DNA from: Helicobacteraceae bacterium
GTDB taxonomy: Bacteria > Campylobacterota > Campylobacteria > Campylobacterales > SZUA-545
NCBI GenBank assembly: GCA_031260125.1
Contig: JAIRKM010000073.1
Location: 1-40,073 of the forward strand
Reading direction: 5' to 3'
Length of the DNA: 40,073 nt
Shown here in pieces: positions 17,252-24,390 of the stretch; within the stretch, counting starts at the first letter, position 1; each line of letters starts with the position of its first letter. A program made the translations under genes and the position numbers. Under the pieces are notes generated by a model, which was given only the letters and a program-made list of their open reading frames with translations, ran no database searches and had not been told where the DNA came from.

Positions 17252-17839
17252 ATGTTTTATCACACCGTATATCTTACGCATGAGATCAGCAAACTTCTGG
17301 AAGCGGGTAGCAAACGCGGTGTCCCGATCGGGGAGCATGCGCAAGGCGCACAGCCGCCGCAGGAAATGGCAGAGTTGGAAACGGCGGAGCAAAAGCTGGC
17401 GGAAACGTGCCGCCAAATCTACCTCTTTGAAGGCATTGAGCCAAAGGATGTAATGCGGGTCGTAAAAAATGCGCGCCTGCTGCGCTTCACGCATCAGGAG
17501 CGGTTTTTTTTGTGCGGCGACGAAGGGAGCAAGGTGTTTTTTATCTTGTCCGGCTCCGCCGATCTGTTCGATAAAAACGGCGCCAAGATAGGGAGCGCAG
17601 AGGCTGGAAGCGTAGTGGGAGAGATGGAGTTTATCACGCGAAAGCCGCGAAGCTATTCCTGCGCTGCATCCTCACCGAATACGACAGCGATTGAATTTGA
17701 GATAGATTTAGACGCAATCAGCGAAGAGACCTCTATAGATTTTTTGCAGCTTTATATAAACGTTTCTTACGCCTTGGCGGAACAGTTAAGCTCGGCTGGA
17801 TTATATTTACGCCCACAATCCAACTCAAAGCAAGGCTAA
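17252..17839 (+). CDS. Cyclic-nucleotide-binding domain protein lacking a DNA-binding domain
   Basis: A 195-residue protein. The N-terminal 65 residues are helical with no family match. Residues about 65-170 form a CRP-like beta-roll: a segment ending VFFILSGSADLFDKNGAKIG, then the phosphate-binding cassette SVVGEMEFITRKPRSYSCAA. The Glu (GE) and Arg (PRS) that contact the cyclic nucleotide ribose and phosphate in CAP-type domains are both kept, so ligand binding is credible. No winged helix follows, so it is not a CRP-type regulator and should act through protein contacts. Start follows the previous stop without a gap. An adenylate cyclase lies three genes downstream, a likely source of its ligand. 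A T8 run occurs near codon 87. Confidence 0.8.
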   Translation: MFYHTVYLTHEISKLLEAGSKRGVPIGEHAQGAQPPQEMAELETAEQKLAETCRQIYLFEGIEPKDVMRVVKNARLLRFTHQERFFLCGDEGSKVFFILSGSADLFDKNGAKIGSAEAGSVVGEMEFITRKPRSYSCAASSPNTTAIEFEIDLDAISEETSIDFLQLYINVSYALAEQLSSAGLYLRPQSNSKQG

Positions 17840-17844
17840 ATCGT

Positions 17845-18321
17845 ATGAAAAAGATCGTATGTGCGACGTTGCTTCTTTGCGGCGCGGCATTTGCGGCGGA
17901 TGCTATCAAGGCGGGAAGCGCGGCTTACGTGGCGGTTAAATCCGCCAACGTTAAATCAGGTACGGGGTTTTTTTCCTCCACAACCGGCAAGCTCTCCTAC
18001 GGCGATGCGGTAACAGTAACCGCCGTTAAGGGAAACTGGGCGGGAATCAAATCAAGCGGCGCAAGTAAAGCGCAGGGGTGGGTCTCGATGGCAAGCCTTA
18101 CTACCAAAAAGATCGCCGCGTCGGCAATGTCCGTCTCAACCAGCTCCGACGAACTCGCGCTCGCGGGCAAAGGGTTTGATAAAGACACGGAAAGAGAGTA
18201 TATACAGAGTAGCAAGCTAGACTTTACGGTAGTCGATCAGATGGAAAAAGTGGTAATCCAGCCAAAAACTCTGCTTTTGTTTCTAAAAGAAGGGCATCTC
18301 GCCGAAGGAGGCGCAAAATGA
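17845..18321 (+). CDS. Secreted SH3-like (SH3b) domain protein
   Basis: A 158-residue protein with a signal peptide (MKKIVCATLLLCGAAFAAD, cleavage near residue 18). A bacterial SH3-like domain follows at about 27-88, recognisable by SANVKSGTG, LSYGDAVTVTAVKGNWAGIK and GWVSMASL. Such domains bind cell-wall peptides or partner proteins in the periplasm. The C-terminal half has no known domain. It overlaps the M48 protease gene by four bases (ATGA), so the two are co-translated and likely act together in the envelope. Confidence 0.8.
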   Translation: MKKIVCATLLLCGAAFAADAIKAGSAAYVAVKSANVKSGTGFFSSTTGKLSYGDAVTVTAVKGNWAGIKSSGASKAQGWVSMASLTTKKIAASAMSVSTSSDELALAGKGFDKDTEREYIQSSKLDFTVVDQMEKVVIQPKTLLLFLKEGHLAEGGAK

Positions 18322-19229
18322 GGCTTAACGCTGTTTTTGTGGCGATCGTTTCGCTCGCCGCGCTTGCGGGTTGTCAAGCGGTGATGAGCATTACCGACAG
18401 CGGCGCGCAGATTGGCAAATCTTTGGGTTTGGTCGATGCGGATCATGCGGACGCGATCAGCAAATCAAGCAAGGCAATTGCGAAAGCCGCGGAAGAGTTC
18501 ACTCCCGAACAAGAGTACTACATAGGTCGATCGGTAGGTGCAAATATCCTTACCTTTTACAAGCCGTATACCAAAGACAAGGCTCTTACCAACTATCTGA
18601 ACTCAATATGCAACGCAATTGCGATCAATTCGTCTATGCCGGAAATATACAACGGCTATCATATAATTGCTCTTGACAGCGACGAAATCAACGCATTTGC
18701 CACCTCTGGAGGACATATATTTGTTACTCGCGGGCTAATCGCCGCGGCTAAGAACGAAGACGCTCTTGCCGCCGTGATCGCGCACGAGATCGCGCACATT
18801 CAGCTTCACCACAGCATAGGAGCAATTGATAAAAGCCGTGTTACGGAAGCGATATGGATCACCAGCCAATCGGCTCTACAAGTAGCCGGAAAGAAAAACG
18901 CCGATCTGGCGCGGTTAAGCGCGGTATTCAACGAATCGGTAAACGACATTGTAACAACGCTGGTAAGAAACGGCTATTCGCAATCGCAGGAGTTTGACGC
19001 CGATGCTAAAGCTCTTGAGTTGCTTGTTTTAGCCGGATACGATCCTAATGCTCTGATCGAAATGCTAGAAGCGTTAAAGATAAGCCAAAGCAAGCATACC
19101 GGCGGGTTTAATAAGACTCACCCCACTCCTCAGAAACGAATCGACAATGCCAATGGCAAGTTGAGCGCGTATGCTAAAACGCAAGACACCAGAAAGTATC
19201 GCTTGGCGCGATATAAAACGGTATTGTAG
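18318..19229 (+). CDS. M48-family metalloprotease lipoprotein (BepA/YfgC/LoiP-like)
   Basis: A 303-residue lipoprotein: signal peptide with lipobox LAGC at residues 16-19. The peptidase M48 domain has the zinc motif HEIAH near residue 156, followed by the downstream Glu in SQEFDADAKALEL, near residue 224, and a late THPTPQKRI segment, the M48 signature. Family members such as BepA and LoiP degrade or chaperone misassembled outer-membrane proteins in the periplasm. It is co-translated with the SH3-like protein and nine bases upstream of the CHASE2 cyclase gene, which suggests envelope quality control linked to cyclic-nucleotide signalling. Confidence 0.9.
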   Translation: MRLNAVFVAIVSLAALAGCQAVMSITDSGAQIGKSLGLVDADHADAISKSSKAIAKAAEEFTPEQEYYIGRSVGANILTFYKPYTKDKALTNYLNSICNAIAINSSMPEIYNGYHIIALDSDEINAFATSGGHIFVTRGLIAAAKNEDALAAVIAHEIAHIQLHHSIGAIDKSRVTEAIWITSQSALQVAGKKNADLARLSAVFNESVNDIVTTLVRNGYSQSQEFDADAKALELLVLAGYDPNALIEMLEALKISQSKHTGGFNKTHPTPQKRIDNANGKLSAYAKTQDTRKYRLARYKTVL

Positions 19230-19238
19230 AATCGAGTT

Positions 19239-21488
19239 ATGAAAAAATCCGTAAAGAGTGGCAAAAAGATTGCCGCTCTTTTTTGGATTGCGCTACTGGT
19301 TTTTTTTCTTACCGCAATGCTGGAGCGGCTTGGACTGCTTGAAAAGCTGGAAAACGTAAGTTATGACGGCAGAGTAAACATGTTAAGCGCTTTGTCGCGC
19401 CCGTCTGACGATATTATTGTGGTTTTGCTCGACGAACCAAGCATCGCGTGGGCGCAGGAAAACCGATCGTGGGGATTTCCGTGGCCGCGTGATGCGTTTG
19501 GGGAAATTACGGACTATATGCGCCTGTCAAACGCTTCGGCGCTGATGTTTGACGTAATTTTTTCCGAACCCTCTCTCTACTCAAAAAACAACGAAACGCT
19601 CGGCGCTATAGCTGAAGAGATACAGACTCTTTCGCTCCCGAACACCGCCGTATACAGCAAAGCGCAAACTATAAAAGAGGTGCTTGACAGGGACGACGAT
19701 CGGATATTTGCACAGGCGTTGCGGCAGTATAAAAAAGGAGTTTTAGCGACCTTTTTCAGCTCGCAGGAGAGAAGCGGCGGCGCGGCTTACACGCTGCCGG
19801 ATAACCTTGATATTCCGGTATTTAACTTAGACGGCGCGCCGACGATAGACGGTGATGAACGCCTTGGCGTAAGGTTTCCAATTGAAAAGCTGCTGCGATC
19901 AACCGGAGCGTTAGGAAGCGTCAGCACCAAAACGGAAAGCGATGGCATAGTTAGGAGAGCCGCGTTATATACGCTCTTTGATGGCAAAGCCGTACCCGGA
20001 TTATCCTCAGCGGCGTTACTGCTTAACGGCGCGCAAAAAGATATAGCGTTTAATAAGGGAAATGGCGAAATTCGCTGGGGAAAGTACATAATTCCAGTCG
20101 ATGAACAAGGCGGGGCGCTCTTAAAGTTCAGAGGCTCACTCGATCGCTATCAGCCATACAGCGCCGCATCAATTCTCCGTAGCTATGAGGCGTACAAAAA
20201 CGGCGGCGAACCGGAGCTGCCTCCAGAAAACTTTGAAGGAAGATTTGTCTTTTTTGGTTACTACGCGGCGGGATTGTTCGATATATGCGCCACGCCGATC
20301 TCTTCGGCGTATCCGGGCATGGGCGTACATATTACAATGCTTGACAATATATTGCAACAGGATTTTATACGTCCGTCGCCGCTGTGGTTTAACTATCTTT
20401 TGATCGCCCTCGCCGCCATGCTGGCTACCGCCGCGCCGCTGTTTATAGGCAGAGTCCGCCTCCTGCTCGGCGTAATGTTTGTCGTCCTCTTGGCTCTCTT
20501 CGCAACGGCGTATTACGGCTACTATATCAACTGGAAAATACCGTTGGCATCTCCTTTTTTTGGCGCGCTGCTCGCCTTTTTGACGGCGGCTGTTTATAAC
20601 TATATGACAGAAGGCGCGCAAAAGAGATTTATTAAGTCCGCCTTTAGCCAGTATCTAAGCCCTCTAGTAATTGAGCAACTTCTTGAGAATCCCCAAATGC
20701 TTTCGCTTGGCGGCAAACGCAGGGAGATCAGCATATTTTTTTCCGATATTCAGGGCTTTACATCTATATCGGAAAAGCTCGATCCAACTCAACTGACCGA
20801 ATTTTTGAACGACTATCTCTCAATGATGAGCGCGATCATTTTAGATTCCGGCGGCACGATCGACAAGTACGAAGGAGACGCAATCATCGCCTTCTGGAAC
20901 GCGCCGCTTACGATTGAAGATCATGCATATAGAGCGCTGAGCGCGGCAATTGAGTGTCAAAGCATGCTTGAAATCAAACAGGAGTATTTTCAAAAGCGCT
21001 ACGGCTTCAAGCTGATGACGCGCATTGGGCTTAATACCGGTCTTGCGGTTGTGGGGAATATGGGTTCAAAAAACCGCTTTGACTACACGATGCTGGGCGA
21101 CAGCGTCAATCTGGCGGCGCGTCTTGAGGGGCTTAACAAGCAGTTTGGCACATACTTGATGTGCAGCGAAAACACCTACAAAAAAGCTCTGACGCACGGG
21201 GAAGTTTTTGCGCGTAAACTGGCGGACGTAGCGGTGGTCGGCAAAAAGGAGGCGGTAGCGGTTTACGAGCCGATGAGAGAGGAGGCGTTCCGGCAGAAAG
21301 AGAGAATCATTGAGCGGTTTAACGCGGCGCGGGAGCTTTTTTGCTGCGGAAGACTCGCGGAAGCTCTAGCCATCTTTAACGACATTAAGGATATTGACCC
21401 GCCGTCTGAGAAATACGCGGCGCAGACGGAGCTTTTCTTAAACGATCCGCAGAGTTTCAACGCCATCTGGATCGCCTCTAGCAAATAG
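19239..21488 (+). CDS. CHASE2-domain transmembrane adenylate cyclase (class III)
   Basis: A 749-residue sensor enzyme. One transmembrane helix (about 12-30) leads to a periplasmic CHASE2 domain (about 35-370, with VVLLDEPSIAWA, WPWPRD-like FPWPRDAFGEI and GRFVFFGYYAAG). Three helices (about 385-465) follow, then a cytoplasmic class III cyclase domain. Catalytic residues are visible: metal-binding Asp in FFSDIQGFTSIS, Lys and second Asp in GTIDKYEGDA, then LGDSVNLAARLEG with the Asp, Asn and Arg. The Lys/Asp pair points to ATP rather than GTP. CHASE2 senses an unknown extracytoplasmic cue. It is the last gene of the cluster that includes a cyclic-nucleotide-binding protein. A short helical tail follows the cyclase domain. 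Confidence 0.92.
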   Translation: MKKSVKSGKKIAALFWIALLVFFLTAMLERLGLLEKLENVSYDGRVNMLSALSRPSDDIIVVLLDEPSIAWAQENRSWGFPWPRDAFGEITDYMRLSNASALMFDVIFSEPSLYSKNNETLGAIAEEIQTLSLPNTAVYSKAQTIKEVLDRDDDRIFAQALRQYKKGVLATFFSSQERSGGAAYTLPDNLDIPVFNLDGAPTIDGDERLGVRFPIEKLLRSTGALGSVSTKTESDGIVRRAALYTLFDGKAVPGLSSAALLLNGAQKDIAFNKGNGEIRWGKYIIPVDEQGGALLKFRGSLDRYQPYSAASILRSYEAYKNGGEPELPPENFEGRFVFFGYYAAGLFDICATPISSAYPGMGVHITMLDNILQQDFIRPSPLWFNYLLIALAAMLATAAPLFIGRVRLLLGVMFVVLLALFATAYYGYYINWKIPLASPFFGALLAFLTAAVYNYMTEGAQKRFIKSAFSQYLSPLVIEQLLENPQMLSLGGKRREISIFFSDIQGFTSISEKLDPTQLTEFLNDYLSMMSAIILDSGGTIDKYEGDAIIAFWNAPLTIEDHAYRALSAAIECQSMLEIKQEYFQKRYGFKLMTRIGLNTGLAVVGNMGSKNRFDYTMLGDSVNLAARLEGLNKQFGTYLMCSENTYKKALTHGEVFARKLADVAVVGKKEAVAVYEPMREEAFRQKERIIERFNAARELFCCGRLAEALAIFNDIKDIDPPSEKYAAQTELFLNDPQSFNAIWIASSK

Positions 21489-21640
21489 GGGCTAGAACGC
21501 GCTTTCCTTGCGCGTCGTTTATGGCTTAAATGGTATGCTTGCCAAATAGTTTTATAAATGTGCGAAAAGGCGCGCGCAAGTCGCTATGCCGCGCCGTTAC
21601 CGCTGTTTATGGGCTATAAATTTATTCTAGGAGTCGCAAT

Positions 21641-22696
21641 ATGAGGGGATTTGCAATGCTTGGCCTCGACAAGGTAGGCTGGATCGAGAAGGAACGTCCA
21701 ACCGCCGGACCATTAGACGCGATCGTGCGTCCTTTGGCCATTTCGCCATGCACGTCAGACATCCACACGGTCTTTGAAGGCGCGATCGGAGATCGCCACG
21801 ATCTGATACTTGGACACGAAGGTGTCGGAGAAGTTGTTGAAGTGGGCGCGTTAGTGAAAGATTTTAAGCCCGGCGACAGAGTAATTATCCCCGCCATTAC
21901 GCCTGATTGGCAAGCGGTAGCTTCGCAAAGAGGATTTTCGCAGCACTCAAACGGCATGTTAAACGGCTGGAAATTCTCCAACACCAAAGATGGCTTAATG
22001 GCGGAGTTTTTCCACGTAAATGAAGCTGATGGCAACATGGCGCATCTGCCGGAAGGGATTACCCCTGAGGAAGGCACAATGCTCTCGGATATGGTGCCAA
22101 CTGGTTTTCACGGGGCAAATAACGCCGAAGTTGAATACGGCGATACGGTGGCGGTTATCGGCATAGGTCCCGTCGGGCTTATGGCGGTGGCAGGCTCAAA
22201 TCTGCGCGGCGCGGCGCGAATCTTTGCGGTTGGATCGCGTCCAAAATGTATTGAAGTCGCAAAAATATACGGCGCAACAGATATCATAAACTACAAAAAC
22301 GGCGATATCGTCGAGCAAATTAAAGCCAGCGTTGGCGACGAAGGCGTTGACAAGGTTATTATTGCCGGCGGCAATGTCGATACGTTTGAACAGGCTGTCC
22401 AAATAATTCGTCCGGGCGGCATCATTTCCAACATCAACTATCTTGGAACGGGCGACTACATCAAGATTCCCCGCGTCGGTTGGGGGCTTGGCATGGGTCA
22501 TATCAGGATTATAGGTGGTCTTATGCCCGGCGGCAGGAAAAACATGGAGTACCTCGCGCGCTTAATCAAATACGGCAAACTTGACGTTAAACCGATGCTT
22601 ACGCACAGGTTTAAGGGTTTTGACTCTATAGAAGAGGCTTTGCTGTTGATGAAAGATAAACAAGGCGACCTCATTAAACCGGTCGTTACGCTCTAA
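21641..22696 (+). CDS. adh: NADP-dependent secondary alcohol dehydrogenase (TbADH/CbADH type)
   Basis: A 351-residue zinc medium-chain dehydrogenase strikingly like the Thermoanaerobacter/Clostridium secondary alcohol dehydrogenases: it begins MRGFAMLGLDKVGWIEKE and ends DLIKPVVTL. Catalytic-zinc residues fall at the family positions, Cys37 and His59 followed by Glu60, with the Asp in LSDMVPTGFHG as third ligand. The cofactor loop GSRP and following YGATDIINY specify NADP. It interconverts short secondary alcohols and ketones (for example isopropanol and acetone). An AGGAG site lies upstream of ATG. A related copy follows in tandem. The close clostridial resemblance suggests transfer between gut or anaerobic bacteria. 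Confidence 0.93.
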   Translation: MRGFAMLGLDKVGWIEKERPTAGPLDAIVRPLAISPCTSDIHTVFEGAIGDRHDLILGHEGVGEVVEVGALVKDFKPGDRVIIPAITPDWQAVASQRGFSQHSNGMLNGWKFSNTKDGLMAEFFHVNEADGNMAHLPEGITPEEGTMLSDMVPTGFHGANNAEVEYGDTVAVIGIGPVGLMAVAGSNLRGAARIFAVGSRPKCIEVAKIYGATDIINYKNGDIVEQIKASVGDEGVDKVIIAGGNVDTFEQAVQIIRPGGIISNINYLGTGDYIKIPRVGWGLGMGHIRIIGGLMPGGRKNMEYLARLIKYGKLDVKPMLTHRFKGFDSIEEALLLMKDKQGDLIKPVVTL

Positions 22697-22711
22697 AATC
22701 GGAGTGCGTCT

Positions 22712-22738
22712 CCCCGCTTATTGTGTTAATAAGCGGGG
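22712..22738 (+). terminator. Perfect 11-bp hairpin after the first alcohol dehydrogenase
   Basis: CCCCGCTTATT pairs exactly with AATAAGCGGGG around a GTGTT loop, 16 bases past the stop codon. No T-run follows on the + strand, so it may be a weak terminator or an mRNA-stabilising end. Confidence 0.55.
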
Positions 22739-22910
22739 CGGCAAGGCTTTGCGCCGCTAGTTGGCTTGGAAAACGCTCGTTGATAAAAGCCAATCGTAAA
22801 ATTCCTATTTTCATCTGTCCGTTTTTATCGATTCGAGCCTAAAGTATTTCAATGCGATCTTAGGGAAAATTTGTTATAAAACCCCCTGCAATAAATTTAA
22901 GGAGGTGGTT

Positions 22911-23972
22911 TTGAGAGGTTATGGCGCGGTTAAGTCCGGAGTGTCGGGCTGGATTGAAAAGGATAAGCCCATCGCTGGTCCGCTGGACGCGATCATCAGA
23001 CCGATCGCCGTTGCTCCATGTTCGTCCGATACGCACACGATGCACGGCGGTAGCGGCAGAAACATTGGCAACCTAATTTTAGGACACGAGTCGGTGGGCG
23101 AAGTTGTTGAAACCGGCAGCCTTGTCAAAAAGTTTAAGCCGGGCGACAAAGTGGTGGTGCCATGCGTAACGCCGAACTGGCTGGAGAAGGGCATACAAGG
23201 GAATCCCTACACGGCTCACGACAGAACTGCTATGAGCAGCTTTAAGTTTTTGATCTCAAAAGACGGCGTTTTTGCGGAGTTCTTCCACGTCAATCACGCG
23301 GACGCGAACCTTGTTCCTCTGCCATCGGATATATCCGCCGAAGCAGCGCTGATGACGGTTGATATGATGTCCACCGGTTTGCACGGAGCCGAACTGGCCG
23401 GCACGCAATTCGGCGATACGGTTGTGATAATCGGCATAGGCCCCGTAGGACTTATGGCGCTTGCTGGTACAAAACTGCGAGGCGCGGGGCGCATTATCGC
23501 CATCGGCACGCGCCCAAACTGCGTAAAAGTGGCTAAAGAATACGGCGCGACCGATATCGTAAACTACAAAAACGGCGATATCGTAGAGCAGGTGCTTGAC
23601 CTAACAAAGGGCGGCGCGGACAGAGTCATTATCGCGGGCGGCAACGCAAAGACGCTGCCTCAGGCTGTGAGAATGACAAAGGCAAGCGGCATCGTGGCGA
23701 GCGTAAATTACTACGATCAAGAAGAAGTATTTGAAATTCCAACTACCGCGTGGCTTCTGGGCATGGGCAACATCGACATCAGAAGCGGCTTTTGCCCGGG
23801 CGGCGCTCTTAGGATAGAGAAGATGCTGGAACTGATCAGATACGGCAGAATCGATCCTACCAAGATCGTCTCCCACCGCTTTGATGGCTTTGAGAAGATC
23901 GAAGAGGCATTCTTGATGATGGATCAAAAACCCGCAGACCTGATCAAACCGGCTGTATTTATCAATTGGTAA
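22911..23972 (+). CDS. Second NADP-type secondary alcohol dehydrogenase, TTG start
   Basis: A 353-residue paralogue of the preceding dehydrogenase, with Cys37, His59-Glu60 and the VDMMSTGLHG Asp ligand kept and a GTRP cofactor loop (Ser replaced by Thr, still NADP-like). I use TTG 22911: the sequence AAGGAGGT lies just before it, and from there the zinc residues fall exactly at positions 37 and 59 as in the family. The GTG at 22905 lies inside the ribosome-binding site and is rejected. The substrate pocket around residues 105-115 differs from the first copy, so the two may prefer different alcohols. A separate 214-base intergenic region with the upstream hairpin suggests independent expression. 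Confidence 0.9.
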   Translation: MRGYGAVKSGVSGWIEKDKPIAGPLDAIIRPIAVAPCSSDTHTMHGGSGRNIGNLILGHESVGEVVETGSLVKKFKPGDKVVVPCVTPNWLEKGIQGNPYTAHDRTAMSSFKFLISKDGVFAEFFHVNHADANLVPLPSDISAEAALMTVDMMSTGLHGAELAGTQFGDTVVIIGIGPVGLMALAGTKLRGAGRIIAIGTRPNCVKVAKEYGATDIVNYKNGDIVEQVLDLTKGGADRVIIAGGNAKTLPQAVRMTKASGIVASVNYYDQEEVFEIPTTAWLLGMGNIDIRSGFCPGGALRIEKMLELIRYGRIDPTKIVSHRFDGFEKIEEAFLMMDQKPADLIKPAVFINW

Positions 23973-23978
23973 CCGCGT

Positions 23979-24005
23979 TTTGCCGGCAGAACGCCTGCGG
24001 GCAAA
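23979..24005 (+). terminator. Hairpin after the second alcohol dehydrogenase
   Basis: TTTGCC pairs with GGCAAA and GCAG with CTGC, separated by one G-G mismatch, around an AACGC loop. It starts six bases after the stop. There is no T-run, so termination is only suggested. Confidence 0.4.
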
Positions 24006-24129
24006 CGAAGCGGAGAGTGAAGCGGCGGATCTACCCGTCCGCGCCTCTTCGCTATAACCGATCGCGTTTAACGCGCCAAATCCATCCGCCCACCTACCGA
24101 TCAATATAGGCTTGCGCCTAACCTATTGT

Positions 24130-24246
24130 TTAAGCGGCGGCGCTGTTAGCGTCCCGATCTTGCTGACGCTGACCTAGCCAACTCAAGAGTAGCGCTATAA
24201 CGCCTAATGCGGTAAAAACGCTAAAACCAATCACTGTTACTGTCAT
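24130..24246 (-). CDS. Small single-span membrane protein, 38 residues
   Basis: A short frame preceded by a strong GGAGG ribosome-binding site on the - strand, about six bases before its ATG. It begins MTVTVIGFSVFTALGVIALL, giving one hydrophobic helix of about 20 residues, then a charged QRQQDRD tail and an Ala-rich end. The layout (one helix, polar C-terminus, good start) is that of small membrane subunits or regulators. It lies 144 bases downstream of valS on the same strand. No family is recognised. Confidence 0.5.
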   Translation of the reverse strand: MTVTVIGFSVFTALGVIALLLSWLGQRQQDRDANSAAA

Positions 24247-24390
24247 TTTCCGCCTCCTCTAACGATAGCAAAACAAAGCCCGATCCGATCAGCCACGCCG
24301 ACACATTTTCCAGTACTCTTGCGATCGATCCAGCCGCTAATCCGTTAGAGATCGTTGGAGTATTTGCTCTGCCAATCCAAAATTTTGGTA

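Noticed and set aside
21489-21640. Search for a promoter or operator in the 152-base gap before the first alcohol dehydrogenase
   Set aside because: Several TATAAA-like words occur, but none has a convincing extended -10 or -35 at proper spacing; the AGGAG site is the only clear signal.
24247-24360. Short frame reading SAWLIGSGFVLLSLEE just upstream of the 38-residue ORF
   Set aside because: Only a GTG without a ribosome-binding site is available and it overlaps the better-supported ORF in another frame.
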